44,024 bases of DNA from Bacillota bacterium (GCA_023249475.1 JAHFCO010000010.1:1-44024), one strand, 5' to 3'; positions 25,538 to 33,749 are shown, counted from the stretch's first letter. Numbers and translations: made by a program. The notes: generated by a model from the letters alone, not told the origin.

Positions 25538-26299
25538 ATGACAACGTTTAACTACGCAACGATGAACATTTCATATCGACAAGAAGGGCAAGGCAGGGAT
25601 GTCCTTTTCCTGCATGGTTGGGGGCAGAACCAAGAAATGATGGATCCGCACTTCCAACACATGAAAGATCGGTTCAGGGTCACGAACCTGGATTTTCCCG
25701 GATTCGGGAAGAGTTCGTTGCCGCCTGAACCCTGGGGGGTCGACGAGTACACCCGTTTTCTGGAAGATTTCATCCGGGAGCTCGGAATCGTCGAACCGAT
25801 CCTTATCGCCCATTCTTTCGGGGCGCGGGTCGCGATCCGCTATGCGGCACGCAATAAAGTCCGCAAGATGATCCTCACCGGGGCGGCGGGCTTGAAACCC
25901 AAACGCGGATTGGATTACCACCTCAAAGTCAAAACCTATAAAGTGGCGAAACACCTTTTCAAGTTCCCGCTGCTCAAACCGTATCAGGAAGCCATGCGGA
26001 AATTCTTCGGAAGCAGCGATTATCGCAACACCGACGGCGTCATGCGGGCTAGTTTCGTAAAGATCGTCAATGAAGACCTTCAGCCTTACCTAAAAGACAT
26101 CCATTGTCCGGTACTCTTGATCTGGGGGGAAAAGGACGACGCGACGCCGCTGTGGATGGCGAAGGTGATGGAGAAGGAAATCAAGGACGCGGGCTTGGTG
26201 GTCTTCGAGAACGACGGACACTTCGCCTACTGGAATCAACCGGATCGTTTCTTACGCATCGCGGATACCTTTCTAAAAGAAGATGAGGGAAAACTATGA
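25538..26299 (+). CDS. Alpha/beta hydrolase in the two-component/Mur operon
   Basis: The start is the ATG at 25538, four bases after the kinase stop. The 253-residue protein has the alpha/beta hydrolase fold: 'GRDVLFLHGWGQNQEMM' (oxyanion HGW), 'LDFPGFGKSSLP', nucleophile elbow 'LIAHSFGARVAIRYA' with Ser, acid in 'LIWGEKDDATPL', and His in 'ENDGHFAYWNQPDRF'. It is a soluble, probably cytoplasmic enzyme of the family that includes small esterases and meta-cleavage hydrolases. Its ATGA overlap with the membrane Mur ligase gene suggests a shared function in envelope metabolism, for example trimming or recycling a precursor; not shown. Confidence 0.8.
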   Translation: MTTFNYATMNISYRQEGQGRDVLFLHGWGQNQEMMDPHFQHMKDRFRVTNLDFPGFGKSSLPPEPWGVDEYTRFLEDFIRELGIVEPILIAHSFGARVAIRYAARNKVRKMILTGAAGLKPKRGLDYHLKVKTYKVAKHLFKFPLLKPYQEAMRKFFGSSDYRNTDGVMRASFVKIVNEDLQPYLKDIHCPVLLIWGEKDDATPLWMAKVMEKEIKDAGLVVFENDGHFAYWNQPDRFLRIADTFLKEDEGKL

Positions 26300-27882
26300 T
26301 CGAAGGAATGAAAATCGTCTTGTTCATCGCTTGGATCGCGCTGGTCGCGGTTCCCGGAAAACAAGCCTTGCATATGTTTCAGCAAAACCGTTATGAAATC
26401 CGCCGTTATCTTCCGTGGTTGAAGGGAAGGGCGGACCATCTGGCGAAAAACGCCTTTTTGGTCGTCCTCTTCTATCTTCCCTGGATCCTGCTCGCCTATC
26501 TTCAGGAAAATCTGATGACCCAAGTGTTGACGATCCTCTTGATTTCCGGGGTCGCCGCGTTCATGATCCGACGCGAACTGAAGATGAAATACATCAAGGA
26601 ACTCAACGTCACGGCACGCGTCAAACGCCAGATCCTGGTGCTCGCGATCCTCGACCTGATCCTCCTTTATCCATTGGCGTTGTTCGCTTCTTGGCGCGTC
26701 GCCGCGATCCTCTCGCCGGTCGTCATGATGATGAACTGGTTGGTGGTGGTCGTAATGGCGGCCATCACGTCGCCGATCGAAGATCTGGTCAAAAACCACT
26801 ACATTTCGCTCGCCCGAAACATCTTGAAGAAACATCCACGCTTGATCAAGATCGGGATCACGGGAAGCTATGGGAAAACATCGACCAAGAACATCCTGGA
26901 TGAAGTCTTGGGCGAAGCATATTATGTTTTGGCTTCTCCGGCCTCCTTCAATACCCCGATGGGCTTGACCATCACGATCCGCGAACAACTGAAATCGATC
27001 CACGATGTCTTCATCGCGGAAATGGGGGCGGACAAGGTCGGCGAAATCGACTTCCTGACCAAGTTCGTCCAACCGCAATACGGGATCGTGACTTCCATCG
27101 GACCTCAGCACCTCAATACCTTCAAGACCCTTGAAAACATCATCAACGAAAAGATGCGGATGATCGAGAACCTGCCCGTTTCCGGTGTCGGGATCCTCAA
27201 CAAAGACAACGAACACATCCGCAACTATCCCATCCGCAACACCTGCCGGGTTCTCTGGTACGGCATCGAGCGGGAAGACGTGGATTATCGCGCGATCGAC
27301 CTGCGCTATTCCCCCGAAGGGTCGAAGTTCACCGTCCGTTGCGCGGAAGGGGAATACCCCTTCGAAACGATCCTCCTGGGTCAGCACAACATCGCCAACA
27401 TCCTGGTTTCCGTCGCCTTGGGAAGAACCTTGGGCATTTCCTGGGAAAAGCTGCAGAAGGCCGTACGCCAGGTCAACTATGTCGAACATCGCCTGCAACT
27501 GAAGAAGATCAACGGGTACACCTTCATCGACAACGCGTTCAATTCCAATCCTGAAGGGTCGAAAATGTCGCTTGAAGTGTTAAAAGGCATGCCGGGCAAA
27601 CGCATCGTCGTCACTCCGGGGATGATCGAACTTGGCGACCAAGAGGACGCCCTCAACCGCAAATTCGGTTCGTACATGATCGGTTGCGCCGACGAAGTGA
27701 TCTTGGTCGGGAAGAATCAGACCAAGGCGATCCGCGAAGGACTCAAAGACGTCGGGTTCCCCGAGACGAGCATCCACGTGGTCGACACGGTCAAAGAAGC
27801 GTTCACGACGGTCTATGCGATCGCAAGCAAAGAAGATACGATCTTACTGGAAAACGATTTACCGGATGCCTTCAACCGCTGA
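26296..27882 (+). CDS. Membrane-anchored MurF-type Mur ligase
   Basis: The 528-residue protein has about 165 N-terminal residues with roughly four membrane helices, then a complete Mur ligase: ATP loop GSYGKTS at 190-196 ('KIGITGSYGKTSTKNIL'), 'FNTPMGLTITI', 'FIAEMGADKVGEIDFLTKFVQPQYGIVTSIGPQHLNTFK', 'GILNKDNEHIRNY', and C-terminal 'HRLQLKKINGYTFIDNAFNSNPEGSKMSLEVLKG'. The substrate-binding and NNTP-like pattern is closest to MurF, which adds D-Ala-D-Ala to UDP-MurNAc-tripeptide. Soluble MurF is about 450 residues and has no membrane part, so this is a fused form. Either it is the cell's MurF tethered to the membrane or a paralogue acting on a lipid-linked substrate. The ATG overlaps the hydrolase stop and the gene ends the operon. 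Confidence 0.8.
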   Translation: MIEGMKIVLFIAWIALVAVPGKQALHMFQQNRYEIRRYLPWLKGRADHLAKNAFLVVLFYLPWILLAYLQENLMTQVLTILLISGVAAFMIRRELKMKYIKELNVTARVKRQILVLAILDLILLYPLALFASWRVAAILSPVVMMMNWLVVVVMAAITSPIEDLVKNHYISLARNILKKHPRLIKIGITGSYGKTSTKNILDEVLGEAYYVLASPASFNTPMGLTITIREQLKSIHDVFIAEMGADKVGEIDFLTKFVQPQYGIVTSIGPQHLNTFKTLENIINEKMRMIENLPVSGVGILNKDNEHIRNYPIRNTCRVLWYGIEREDVDYRAIDLRYSPEGSKFTVRCAEGEYPFETILLGQHNIANILVSVALGRTLGISWEKLQKAVRQVNYVEHRLQLKKINGYTFIDNAFNSNPEGSKMSLEVLKGMPGKRIVVTPGMIELGDQEDALNRKFGSYMIGCADEVILVGKNQTKAIREGLKDVGFPETSIHVVDTVKEAFTTVYAIASKEDTILLENDLPDAFNR

Positions 27883-27899
27883 GTACTCGGCGGTTTTTT
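27874..27899 (+). terminator. Terminator overlapping the Mur ligase stop codon
   Basis: AACCGC pairs with GCGGTT, with an inner GAG/CTC, then TTTTTTA; the stop codon (27880-27882) lies in the stem-loop. Confidence 0.75.
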
Positions 27900-27923
27900 A
27901 TAGTCCAATCGACGCTTATGGGG

Positions 27924-27929
27924 TATAAT
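27924..27929 (+). promoter_or_regulatory. -10 box of the Nudix-ddl genes
   Basis: Perfect TATAAT 23 bases before the Nudix start at 27952; the -35 region is weak. It overlaps an in-frame ATG at 27928, which rules that codon out as the start. Confidence 0.55.
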
Positions 27930-27951
27930 GGAACGGAAGAGAGGCGATGTC

Positions 27952-28551
27952 ATGAACTGGGAAGAATTTACAAGCAAAGTCCTGAGCGTGGCGCGCATCG
28001 GGCTGAAATTCAGCACCGACCCCTTCGCCTTGGAAAACTATGAGGAGTTGGAGAAGCTGGCGATCGAGACCTTGAAGACCAACGTCGATCCTGACATCCA
28101 AACCAACATCTACGAGCGCGATATCTATCCGACCCCCAACGTCTCCGTCCGGGTGATCGTCTTCAACGATGACGGCGAGTTGTTGATGGTGAAGGAAAAA
28201 GACTTCCTGACCTGGTCCGTGCCGGGGGGATGGTGCGACGTCTTCGAGTCTTCCAGCGAAAGCGGAAGGAAGGAAGTCCTTCAGGAAACCGGCTATGAAG
28301 TGAAAATCGACCGCTTGTTGGCCGTATTGCAGCGGGAGAAATACAAGGAATACCGGACACTCATCAGCGAGTATGTCCATTACTATAGTGCGACGATCGT
28401 CGGCGGGGAAGCCAGGCCCAACCACGAGACCGTCGAAGTGAAGTTCTTCCCGGTGGACAAATTGCCGGAAGTCTCGCGAAAATCAAGTATGACCGAGATT
28501 CATAAAGCGTTGGCGGTTTACCGCAAGGAACGCGATGTCGATTTCGATTAG
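27952..28551 (+). CDS. Nudix hydrolase with NUDIX_N-type N-terminal domain
   Basis: The 199-residue protein has an N-terminal helical region (about 1-65) like the NUDIX_N domain of ADP-ribose-pyrophosphatase-type proteins ('ARIGLKFSTDPFALENYEELEKLA'). A Nudix domain follows ('TPNVSVRVIVFNDDGELLMVKEKDFLTWSVPGGWCDVFESS'). The Nudix box reads GWCDVFE, seven residues, then KEVLQETGY: the canonical REUxEExGU is changed to Lys at the first place and Gln at the first Glu of the EE pair, so metal binding may be altered. It would hydrolyse a nucleoside diphosphate linked to another moiety. AGAGG lies before the ATG. It is followed by ddl after 11 bases. Confidence 0.8.
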   Translation: MNWEEFTSKVLSVARIGLKFSTDPFALENYEELEKLAIETLKTNVDPDIQTNIYERDIYPTPNVSVRVIVFNDDGELLMVKEKDFLTWSVPGGWCDVFESSSESGRKEVLQETGYEVKIDRLLAVLQREKYKEYRTLISEYVHYYSATIVGGEARPNHETVEVKFFPVDKLPEVSRKSSMTEIHKALAVYRKERDVDFD

Positions 28552-28562
28552 GAGGGTGAACC

Positions 28563-29735
28563 ATGAAACTAAAAGTCGGAGTATTGTTCGGAGGCGCATC
28601 CGTCGAACATGAAGTAAGCATCATTTCCGCAAGCCAGGCGATGGCGGCGCTCGATCGGGAGAAATACGAGGTCGTCCCGGTCTATCTCAGTAAGCACCAT
28701 CAACTTTTCTCGTCCGAGAAATTCTTGGAAATCGAAACGTTCCGGGATTTGGAGAAAATCGAGAAGGGTTTCCCCCAGGTGTCGTTGGTCCGTGAAAAGT
28801 CCAAATATTTCCTCGTGCCGGTGAAACCATCGCTCTTTTCAAAGCCGATCGAGATCGACGTGATGATCCCGGTCGTCCATGGGACGCATTGCGAAGACGG
28901 AACCGTCCAAGGCTTGTTTGAAAGCGTCGGGATCCCTTATGCCGGTTGCGATGTCATCGCGGCGGCCGTGGGTCAAGACAAAGTGGTCATGAAACACATC
29001 CTTCAAAACTCGGGCATCCCGATCGTCGATTGGTTCTGGTTCTATCGCTACGAGTTCGAGCGATCGTCCAGCGAGTTCTTACTACGCGCGTCCGCGCTGG
29101 GTTTTCCCGTCGTCGTCAAACCGGCCAATCTCGGTTCTTCGGTGGGCATCACCGTCGCCAAGACCGAAGAAGAATTCATCGTCGCCGTCCGTGAGGCCTC
29201 CCGCTACGATGTGAAGATCGTCGTGGAGAAAGCCGTCACGAATCTTCGCGAAGTGAATTGTTCGGTGTTGGGCTTCGACAGCGAGATGAAAGCCAGCGTG
29301 CTGGAAGAAGTCCGCAAAAGCGATGAAATCCTTTCTTACGAAAACAAATACACCTCCGGATCCAAAGGATCCAGTAAAGGGATGGCTTCCGCATCCCGTA
29401 TCGTCCCTGCGCCTCTGAGTGAACATCAGACGCAGGAAATCCAACACTATGCCATTGAAACCTTTAGAGCTCTCGGCAGCAGCGGCGTCGCCCGCATCGA
29501 CTTCCTCCTGGATGAATCCGCCCATCGTGTCTATGTCAATGAAATCAACACGATACCGGGTTCTTTGGCGTTCTATCTATGGGATGCCAGCGGGATGGAT
29601 TTCACGACCTTGATGGACCAGTTGGTCAAGCAAGCCGTCGATCGGCAACGCATGCGCGAGAAGATGATCTTCTCGTATGACACCAATCTCCTCGCCTCCT
29701 ATAAAAAAGGGGTCAAAGGGGCCAAAGGTCGCTAA
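28563..29735 (+). CDS. ddl: D-alanine--D-alanine ligase
   Basis: Joins two D-Ala with ATP to supply the dipeptide that MurF adds to the peptidoglycan precursor. The 390-residue protein starts 'KLKVGVLFGGASVEHEVSIISA', has 'PVVHGTHCEDGTVQGLFESVGIPYAGCDVIAAAVGQDK', ATP-grasp 'FPVVVKPANLGSSVGITVAKTEEEF', and C-terminal 'GVARIDFLLDESAHRVYVNEINTIPGSLAFYLW'. The omega-loop region carries a Gly/Ser/Lys-rich variant ('YENKYTSGSKGSSKGMAS'), longer than in E. coli Ddl; it is not the VanA-type depsipeptide ligase as far as I can judge. AGGAGGGTGAACC precedes the ATG. Together with the MurF-like gene it shows that this organism makes peptidoglycan. Confidence 0.92.
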   Translation: MKLKVGVLFGGASVEHEVSIISASQAMAALDREKYEVVPVYLSKHHQLFSSEKFLEIETFRDLEKIEKGFPQVSLVREKSKYFLVPVKPSLFSKPIEIDVMIPVVHGTHCEDGTVQGLFESVGIPYAGCDVIAAAVGQDKVVMKHILQNSGIPIVDWFWFYRYEFERSSSEFLLRASALGFPVVVKPANLGSSVGITVAKTEEEFIVAVREASRYDVKIVVEKAVTNLREVNCSVLGFDSEMKASVLEEVRKSDEILSYENKYTSGSKGSSKGMASASRIVPAPLSEHQTQEIQHYAIETFRALGSSGVARIDFLLDESAHRVYVNEINTIPGSLAFYLWDASGMDFTTLMDQLVKQAVDRQRMREKMIFSYDTNLLASYKKGVKGAKGR

Positions 29736-29758
29736 ACGAGGGGAACCTCGTTTTATTT
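29735..29758 (+). terminator. Terminator at the end of ddl
   Basis: AACGAGG, GGAA loop, CCTCGTT, then TTATTT; it begins inside the ddl stop codon. Confidence 0.8.
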
Positions 29759-29778
29759 GGCAGGAAAGGAGAGTACTC

Positions 29779-31131
29779 ATGGAACCGATGAAGGACTACA
29801 CCACCCAAGAACTATCTCAACTGCTTCAGAATCGTCAATTCAGAATCCTCAGGGAAATCTTTGAAGAATACAACGTCGTCGACTTGGCCGCCTTGGTCGA
29901 CCGTATGCCGGTGGATGAGATCACGGCGCTGTTTAAAATCCTCCCCAAAGACAAAGGGGCGGAGCTTTTGTCCTACCTCGACCCCGACATCTTGGAAGAA
30001 TTGACGAACAATTTCACGGCCGCCCAGATCGGCGGTCTGCTTGAACATCTGTTCATCGACGACTTGAGCGACATCCTGAGCGAACTTCCCGACGAACTGG
30101 TCAAGAAGGTCCTTTCTTCCGCAACCCCCGAACAACGCTCCGACATCAACGCGTTATTAAGCTATAAGGAGAATTCCTGCGGATCCATCATGTCGATCGA
30201 CGTCGTCACGCTGAATCTCGGCGATAGCGTCAAAGAGGCGATGGCCACCATCAAGAAGCAAGGGAAGATGGCGGAAACCATCAACTGGTGCTATGTCGTC
30301 GATCCGAAAGGGAAGTTGATCGGCTATGTCTCTTTGAAAGACATCCTCTTTGCGAAAGACGACGCGATGATCGAAGAATTGATCGACTACGACGTACCGC
30401 AAGTCAAGACGGAGGACGATCAGGAGAAAGCCGCCAAACTGATTTCGAAGTACGACATCACGGCCATCCCCGTCACCGACTTGGAAGGCATCCTGCTTGG
30501 CATCATCACGGTCGACGACGTCTTGGACGTCGTGACGGAAGAAGCCACGGAAGACATTCAGAAAATGGCCGCCATCATCCCGTTGGAAGACTCCTATGTC
30601 GAGACGGGGATTTTCCCGATGTTCAAGTCGCGGATCACCTGGTTGCTTGTCCTCATGATTTCGGCGACCTTCACCGGGTCCATCATCAACGCGAATAACC
30701 AACTTTTGGTACATATCACGTCGTTAGCCATTTTTATACCGATGCTGATGGATACGGCGGGCAATGCCGGTTCACAATCCAGCACCATGGTCATCCGCGG
30801 CATCGTCGTCGATGACATGGGCGTCAAGGATTTCGTCAAAATCCTTTGGAAAGAACTGCGTGTCTCTTTCCTCGCCGGCGGCGTCTTGTTCGCCGTCAAC
30901 ACGTTACGCATCGGATTGTTCATGCCGGAAGTCGGCTGGACCCTGGCCTTGGTCGTCTCGGCCACGGTGTTCATCGTCATCACCCTGGCCAACCTGGTCG
31001 GCGGATTATTGCCCCTGCTCGCCCTTGCGATGAAACAAGACCCGGCCGCGATGGCCTCCCCCTTGATTACGACCGTCATCGACGCGGTTTCGCTGACCGT
31101 CTATTTCATGATCGCCGCGGCGGTCCTGTAG
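29779..31131 (+). CDS. mgtE: MgtE-family magnesium transporter (first of two)
   Basis: The start is the ATG at 29779 with AAAGGAGAG upstream; the frame is open into the end of ddl but that would pass through the terminator. The 450-residue protein has an MgtE N-domain of helical repeats (about 10-125), a CBS pair (about 135-255, 'TVDDVLDVVTEE'), the plug helix and five membrane helices (about 285-450). The conserved pore sequences are 'DTAGNAGSQSSTMVIRG' and 'KQDPAAMASPLITTVIDAVSL'. MgtE imports Mg2+ and the N/CBS domains close the pore when cytoplasmic Mg2+ is high. The second copy follows 15 bases after its stop. Confidence 0.92.
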   Translation: MEPMKDYTTQELSQLLQNRQFRILREIFEEYNVVDLAALVDRMPVDEITALFKILPKDKGAELLSYLDPDILEELTNNFTAAQIGGLLEHLFIDDLSDILSELPDELVKKVLSSATPEQRSDINALLSYKENSCGSIMSIDVVTLNLGDSVKEAMATIKKQGKMAETINWCYVVDPKGKLIGYVSLKDILFAKDDAMIEELIDYDVPQVKTEDDQEKAAKLISKYDITAIPVTDLEGILLGIITVDDVLDVVTEEATEDIQKMAAIIPLEDSYVETGIFPMFKSRITWLLVLMISATFTGSIINANNQLLVHITSLAIFIPMLMDTAGNAGSQSSTMVIRGIVVDDMGVKDFVKILWKELRVSFLAGGVLFAVNTLRIGLFMPEVGWTLALVVSATVFIVITLANLVGGLLPLLALAMKQDPAAMASPLITTVIDAVSLTVYFMIAAAVL

Positions 31132-31146
31132 AACATGGGGCGCACC

Positions 31147-32505
31147 ATGGAAAACAAACTGACATTCCTCGAACTTGAACAATTGGTGAAGGATCGCCGT
31201 TATCAAGCCATTCGCGACGCCTTCGACTATTACAACCTCGTCGACTTGACCAACCATGTCGAGAACCTCGACCTTAACGAGATCCTGCTTCTCTTCAAAA
31301 TCCTCCGCAAGGACATCACCGCGGAGATTTTCACCTATCTTTCCAGCGAAAAGCAGGAAGACATCATCACCTCGTTCACCGGTCCGCAGATCGCCGGGAT
31401 GCTTGAAAACCTCTATACCGACGACATCGTCGATTTCCTGGAAGAAATGCCGGCCAACGTGGTCAAACACATCCTCACCAACGCGACCGCCGAGCAGCGG
31501 GCCGAAATCAACCTGTTGCTGAGTTATCCCGAAGATTCCGCCGGATCGATCATGACGACCGATTTCGTCGAACTCAAAGCCAGCGATACCGTCAAGAAAA
31601 GCATTCAGAAGATCAAACAGCAGGGCAAAGTCGCCGAAACCATCAGTTACTGCTACGTGGTCGACATCAACCGCGTCCTCGTCGGTTCCATCAAATTGCG
31701 CGACATCTTGTTTGCGGATGAGGACGAACTCATCTCCGACCTGATGGACACCGACATCGTTTGTGTCACCACCACCGACGACCAGGAACACACGGCGGCC
31801 TTGATCCGAAAATACGACGTTTCCGTCCTTCCCGTCGTCAACAACGAATCCCGCCTGATCGGTGTCATCACCGCCGACGACATCATCGACGTCATCACCG
31901 AAGAAACCACGGAAGACATCCAGAAGATGGCCGCCGTCATCCCGACCTCCGATTCGTATCTTCGCACCGGGGTCTTGGAAATGACGAAAAGCCGGATCGC
32001 CTGGCTGTTGGTCCTGATGGTCTCCGCAACCTTCACCGGACTCATCATCCAGGGTTACGAAGTCCAACTCGCCTCCATCCCCGCTCTGGCCGCCGCCATC
32101 CCCATGATCATGAGCACCGGCGGCAACGCAGGGTGCCAATCCAGCACCATGGTCATCCGCGGCATCGCGATCGACCACATGCGCATCAAGGATTTCGGAC
32201 TCGTCCTTTGGAAAGAACTCCGTGTCTCTTTGGGAATCGGCCTTGTCCTTTTCGTGGTCAATTTCTTCCGTCTTTGGATCTTCATGCCCGGCGATACGCT
32301 GATGACGGATCTGGTCATCTCGTCGACCCTGTTTCTCACCGTCATCCTGGCGAATCTTACCGGCGGGATCCTGCCTCTTGTCGCCCTGGTCTTCAAACAA
32401 GACCCCGCGGCGATGGCTTCGCCGCTGATCACCACGATCGTCGACGCCCTGGCCTTGATCATCTACTTCAACCTTGCAATGGCATTCTTGGGGAATATGA
32501 TGTGA
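31147..32505 (+). CDS. mgtE: MgtE-family magnesium transporter (second of two)
   Basis: The start chosen is the ATG at 31147 with GGGGCG upstream; an in-frame ATG 12 bases earlier lacks a ribosome site. The 452-residue protein is a full-length paralogue of the upstream gene with the same order: helical N-domain, CBS pair ('TADDIIDVITEETTEDIQKMAAV'), five membrane helices, 'STGGNAGCQSSTMVIRG' and 'KQDPAAMASPLITTIVDALAL'. In the first pore motif Asp-Thr-Ala is replaced by Ser-Thr-Gly and Ser by Cys, so the two may differ in ion selectivity or gating. The CBS and membrane parts are close enough to show an old tandem duplication. The two genes are probably co-transcribed. Confidence 0.9.
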   Translation: MENKLTFLELEQLVKDRRYQAIRDAFDYYNLVDLTNHVENLDLNEILLLFKILRKDITAEIFTYLSSEKQEDIITSFTGPQIAGMLENLYTDDIVDFLEEMPANVVKHILTNATAEQRAEINLLLSYPEDSAGSIMTTDFVELKASDTVKKSIQKIKQQGKVAETISYCYVVDINRVLVGSIKLRDILFADEDELISDLMDTDIVCVTTTDDQEHTAALIRKYDVSVLPVVNNESRLIGVITADDIIDVITEETTEDIQKMAAVIPTSDSYLRTGVLEMTKSRIAWLLVLMVSATFTGLIIQGYEVQLASIPALAAAIPMIMSTGGNAGCQSSTMVIRGIAIDHMRIKDFGLVLWKELRVSLGIGLVLFVVNFFRLWIFMPGDTLMTDLVISSTLFLTVILANLTGGILPLVALVFKQDPAAMASPLITTIVDALALIIYFNLAMAFLGNMM

Positions 32506-32517
32506 GTATGCTATAAT
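32488..32517 (+). promoter_or_regulatory. Promoter of deoD, inside the end of the second mgtE
   Basis: TTGGGG (32488-32493), 18 bases, TATAAT (32512-32517) with TG one base before the -10 (extended), 24 bases before the deoD ATG. Confidence 0.6.
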
Positions 32518-32541
32518 ATTCGTGGAAATAGGAGAAAAAAC

Positions 32542-33252
32542 ATGCCAACACCTCACAATTCAGCTGTGTCCGGTCAAATCGCAAAGACCGTCCTGATGCC
32601 GGGAGATCCCCTCAGGGCGAAAATGATCGCGGAAACTTTTCTTGAAAACGTCGTGAAGTTCAACGATGTTCGCAATATGTTCGGCTATACCGGAACCTAT
32701 AAAGGCCATCCGATTTCGGTCATGGGATCGGGGATGGGGATGCCCAGCATCGGGATTTATTCCTTTGAACTCTATACCCAATACGGCGTCGAAAGCATCA
32801 TCCGCATCGGTTCGGCCGGAGCGTATACCGACCAAGTCAAACTCTATGACGTAATCCTCGCGGATAGCGCCTATAGCGAATCCAGCTTCGCATCGACGGC
32901 GTTCGGGTATCCCGAAAATGTCCAATACCCCGATCAAGAATTGACCCGACGTCTTGAAGACGCGGCGAAGAAACTGGGGATTCCGATGTCGAAGGGGAGA
33001 ATCCATTCCAGCGATGTCTTCTATCGCGGCACGGGATCGACGACCTTCCAGGAAATCTATCGCGACCATGGATGCGTCGCGGTCGAAATGGAATCCTTCG
33101 CACTCTTTGCGAATGCGCGCTACCTCAACAAGAAAGCAGCCTGCCTGGTAACGATTTCGGACTCGCTGGTCACCCATGAAGCGACCAGTGCCGAGGAACG
33201 TCAACTATCCTTCACCAAGATGATGGAAATCGCCTTGGAAATGGCGCTTTAG
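32542..33252 (+). CDS. deoD: Purine-nucleoside phosphorylase, DeoD type
   Basis: Cleaves purine (deoxy)nucleosides with phosphate to base and sugar-1-phosphate for salvage. The 236-residue protein has the hexameric (E. coli DeoD-like) form: 'VLMPGDPLRAKMIAETFLE', 'MFGYTGTYKGHPISVMGSGMGMPSIGIYSFEL', 'IIRIGSAGAY', 'HSSDVFYR', 'AVEMESFALFANA', 'TISDSLVTHEATSAEERQ'. The Asp in 'ISDS' and the phosphate-binding Arg/Gly-Asp residues are present. Length matches DeoD (about 235-240). TAGGAGAAAAAAC precedes the ATG and the gene has its own promoter. The small HMA-like gene follows after 12 bases. Confidence 0.94.
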   Translation: MPTPHNSAVSGQIAKTVLMPGDPLRAKMIAETFLENVVKFNDVRNMFGYTGTYKGHPISVMGSGMGMPSIGIYSFELYTQYGVESIIRIGSAGAYTDQVKLYDVILADSAYSESSFASTAFGYPENVQYPDQELTRRLEDAAKKLGIPMSKGRIHSSDVFYRGTGSTTFQEIYRDHGCVAVEMESFALFANARYLNKKAACLVTISDSLVTHEATSAEERQLSFTKMMEIALEMAL

Positions 33253-33264
33253 GCGGTAAATCCC

Positions 33265-33456
33265 ATGAAAGTGATCTTGATCGTACGCGATCTGAAGACC
33301 GAGGAAGATAAGGCGAAGATCGAAGAAGCCATGAACCAGACGAGGATCGATTTCACGGTCAGCCTGAACAATCATTGCGTTTCGATCGAAGGCGGAAACG
33401 ACTTGGTCTATACCGCGAAGACGGCGATCCGGGAAGCCGGATACACCGTCGAATAG
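33265..33456 (+). CDS. Small HMA-fold-like protein without the metal-binding CxxC
   Basis: Sixty-three residues whose predicted strand-helix-strand-strand-helix-strand order and ends ('VILIVRDLKTEEDKAKIEEAM', 'VSLNNHCVSIEGG', 'TAKTAIREAGYTVE') follow the heavy-metal-associated fold of copper chaperones such as CopZ, including the 'AIxxAGYxVE' ending. The metal-binding MxCxxC loop is missing and only one Cys remains, so it is unlikely to carry copper. AGGCGG lies before the ATG, and it ends before a strong terminator, so it is the last gene of the deoD unit. Function unknown. Confidence 0.6.
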   Translation: MKVILIVRDLKTEEDKAKIEEAMNQTRIDFTVSLNNHCVSIEGGNDLVYTAKTAIREAGYTVE

Positions 33457-33471
33457 ACTTACGAAGATACG

Positions 33472-33499
33472 ATTCAGCGGTCTCGGCCGCTGAATTTTT
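33472..33499 (+). terminator. Terminator of the deoD unit
   Basis: ATTCAGCGG, TCTCGG loop, CCGCTGAAT, TTTT. A perfect 9-base stem. Confidence 0.9.
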
Positions 33500-33510
33500 A
33501 ACTAAAGTAC

Positions 33511-33539
33511 TTGCGTTCAAATACGTTTCATGGTAACAT
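33511..33539 (+). promoter_or_regulatory. Promoter of the tRNA cluster
   Basis: TTGCGT (33511-33516), 17 bases, TAACAT (33534-33539) with TG one base upstream, 24 bases before the first tRNA. Confidence 0.65.
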
Positions 33540-33562
33540 AAAAAAGCGCTGAAAATGCCTTT

Positions 33563-33655
33563 GGGGAAGTACTCAAGAGGCCGAAGAGGTGCCCCTGCTA
33601 AGGGCATAGGTCGGGTTAAACTGGCGCGAGGGTTCAAATCCCTCCTTCCCCGCCA
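33563..33655 (+). tRNA. tRNA-Ser (anticodon GCT)
   Basis: Acceptor stem GGGGAAG/CTTCCCC closes with discriminator G and encoded CCA. The anticodon arm TGCCC-CTGCTAA-GGGCA has GCT at 33597-33599. A long variable arm, as required for serine tRNA, lies between the anticodon arm and the T arm (GAGGG-TTCAAAT-CCCTC). Total 93 bases. Confidence 0.95.
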
Positions 33656-33668
33656 TTTTCAAAAACAT

Positions 33669-33744
33669 GGTCCAGTGGTGTAGTGGTTAACATGCCTCCC
33701 TGTCACGGAGGAGATCGCGGGTTCGATCCCCGTCTGGACCGCCA
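33669..33744 (+). tRNA. tRNA-Asp (anticodon GTC)
   Basis: Acceptor GGTCCAG/CTGGACC, anticodon arm CCTCC-CTGTCAC-GGAGG with GTC, T loop TTCGATC, discriminator G and encoded CCA; 76 bases. Confidence 0.95.
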
Positions 33745-33749
33745 TTTTC

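Noticed and set aside
26236-27498. Leftward 420-residue open frame
   Set aside because: Antisense shadow of the Mur ligase gene.
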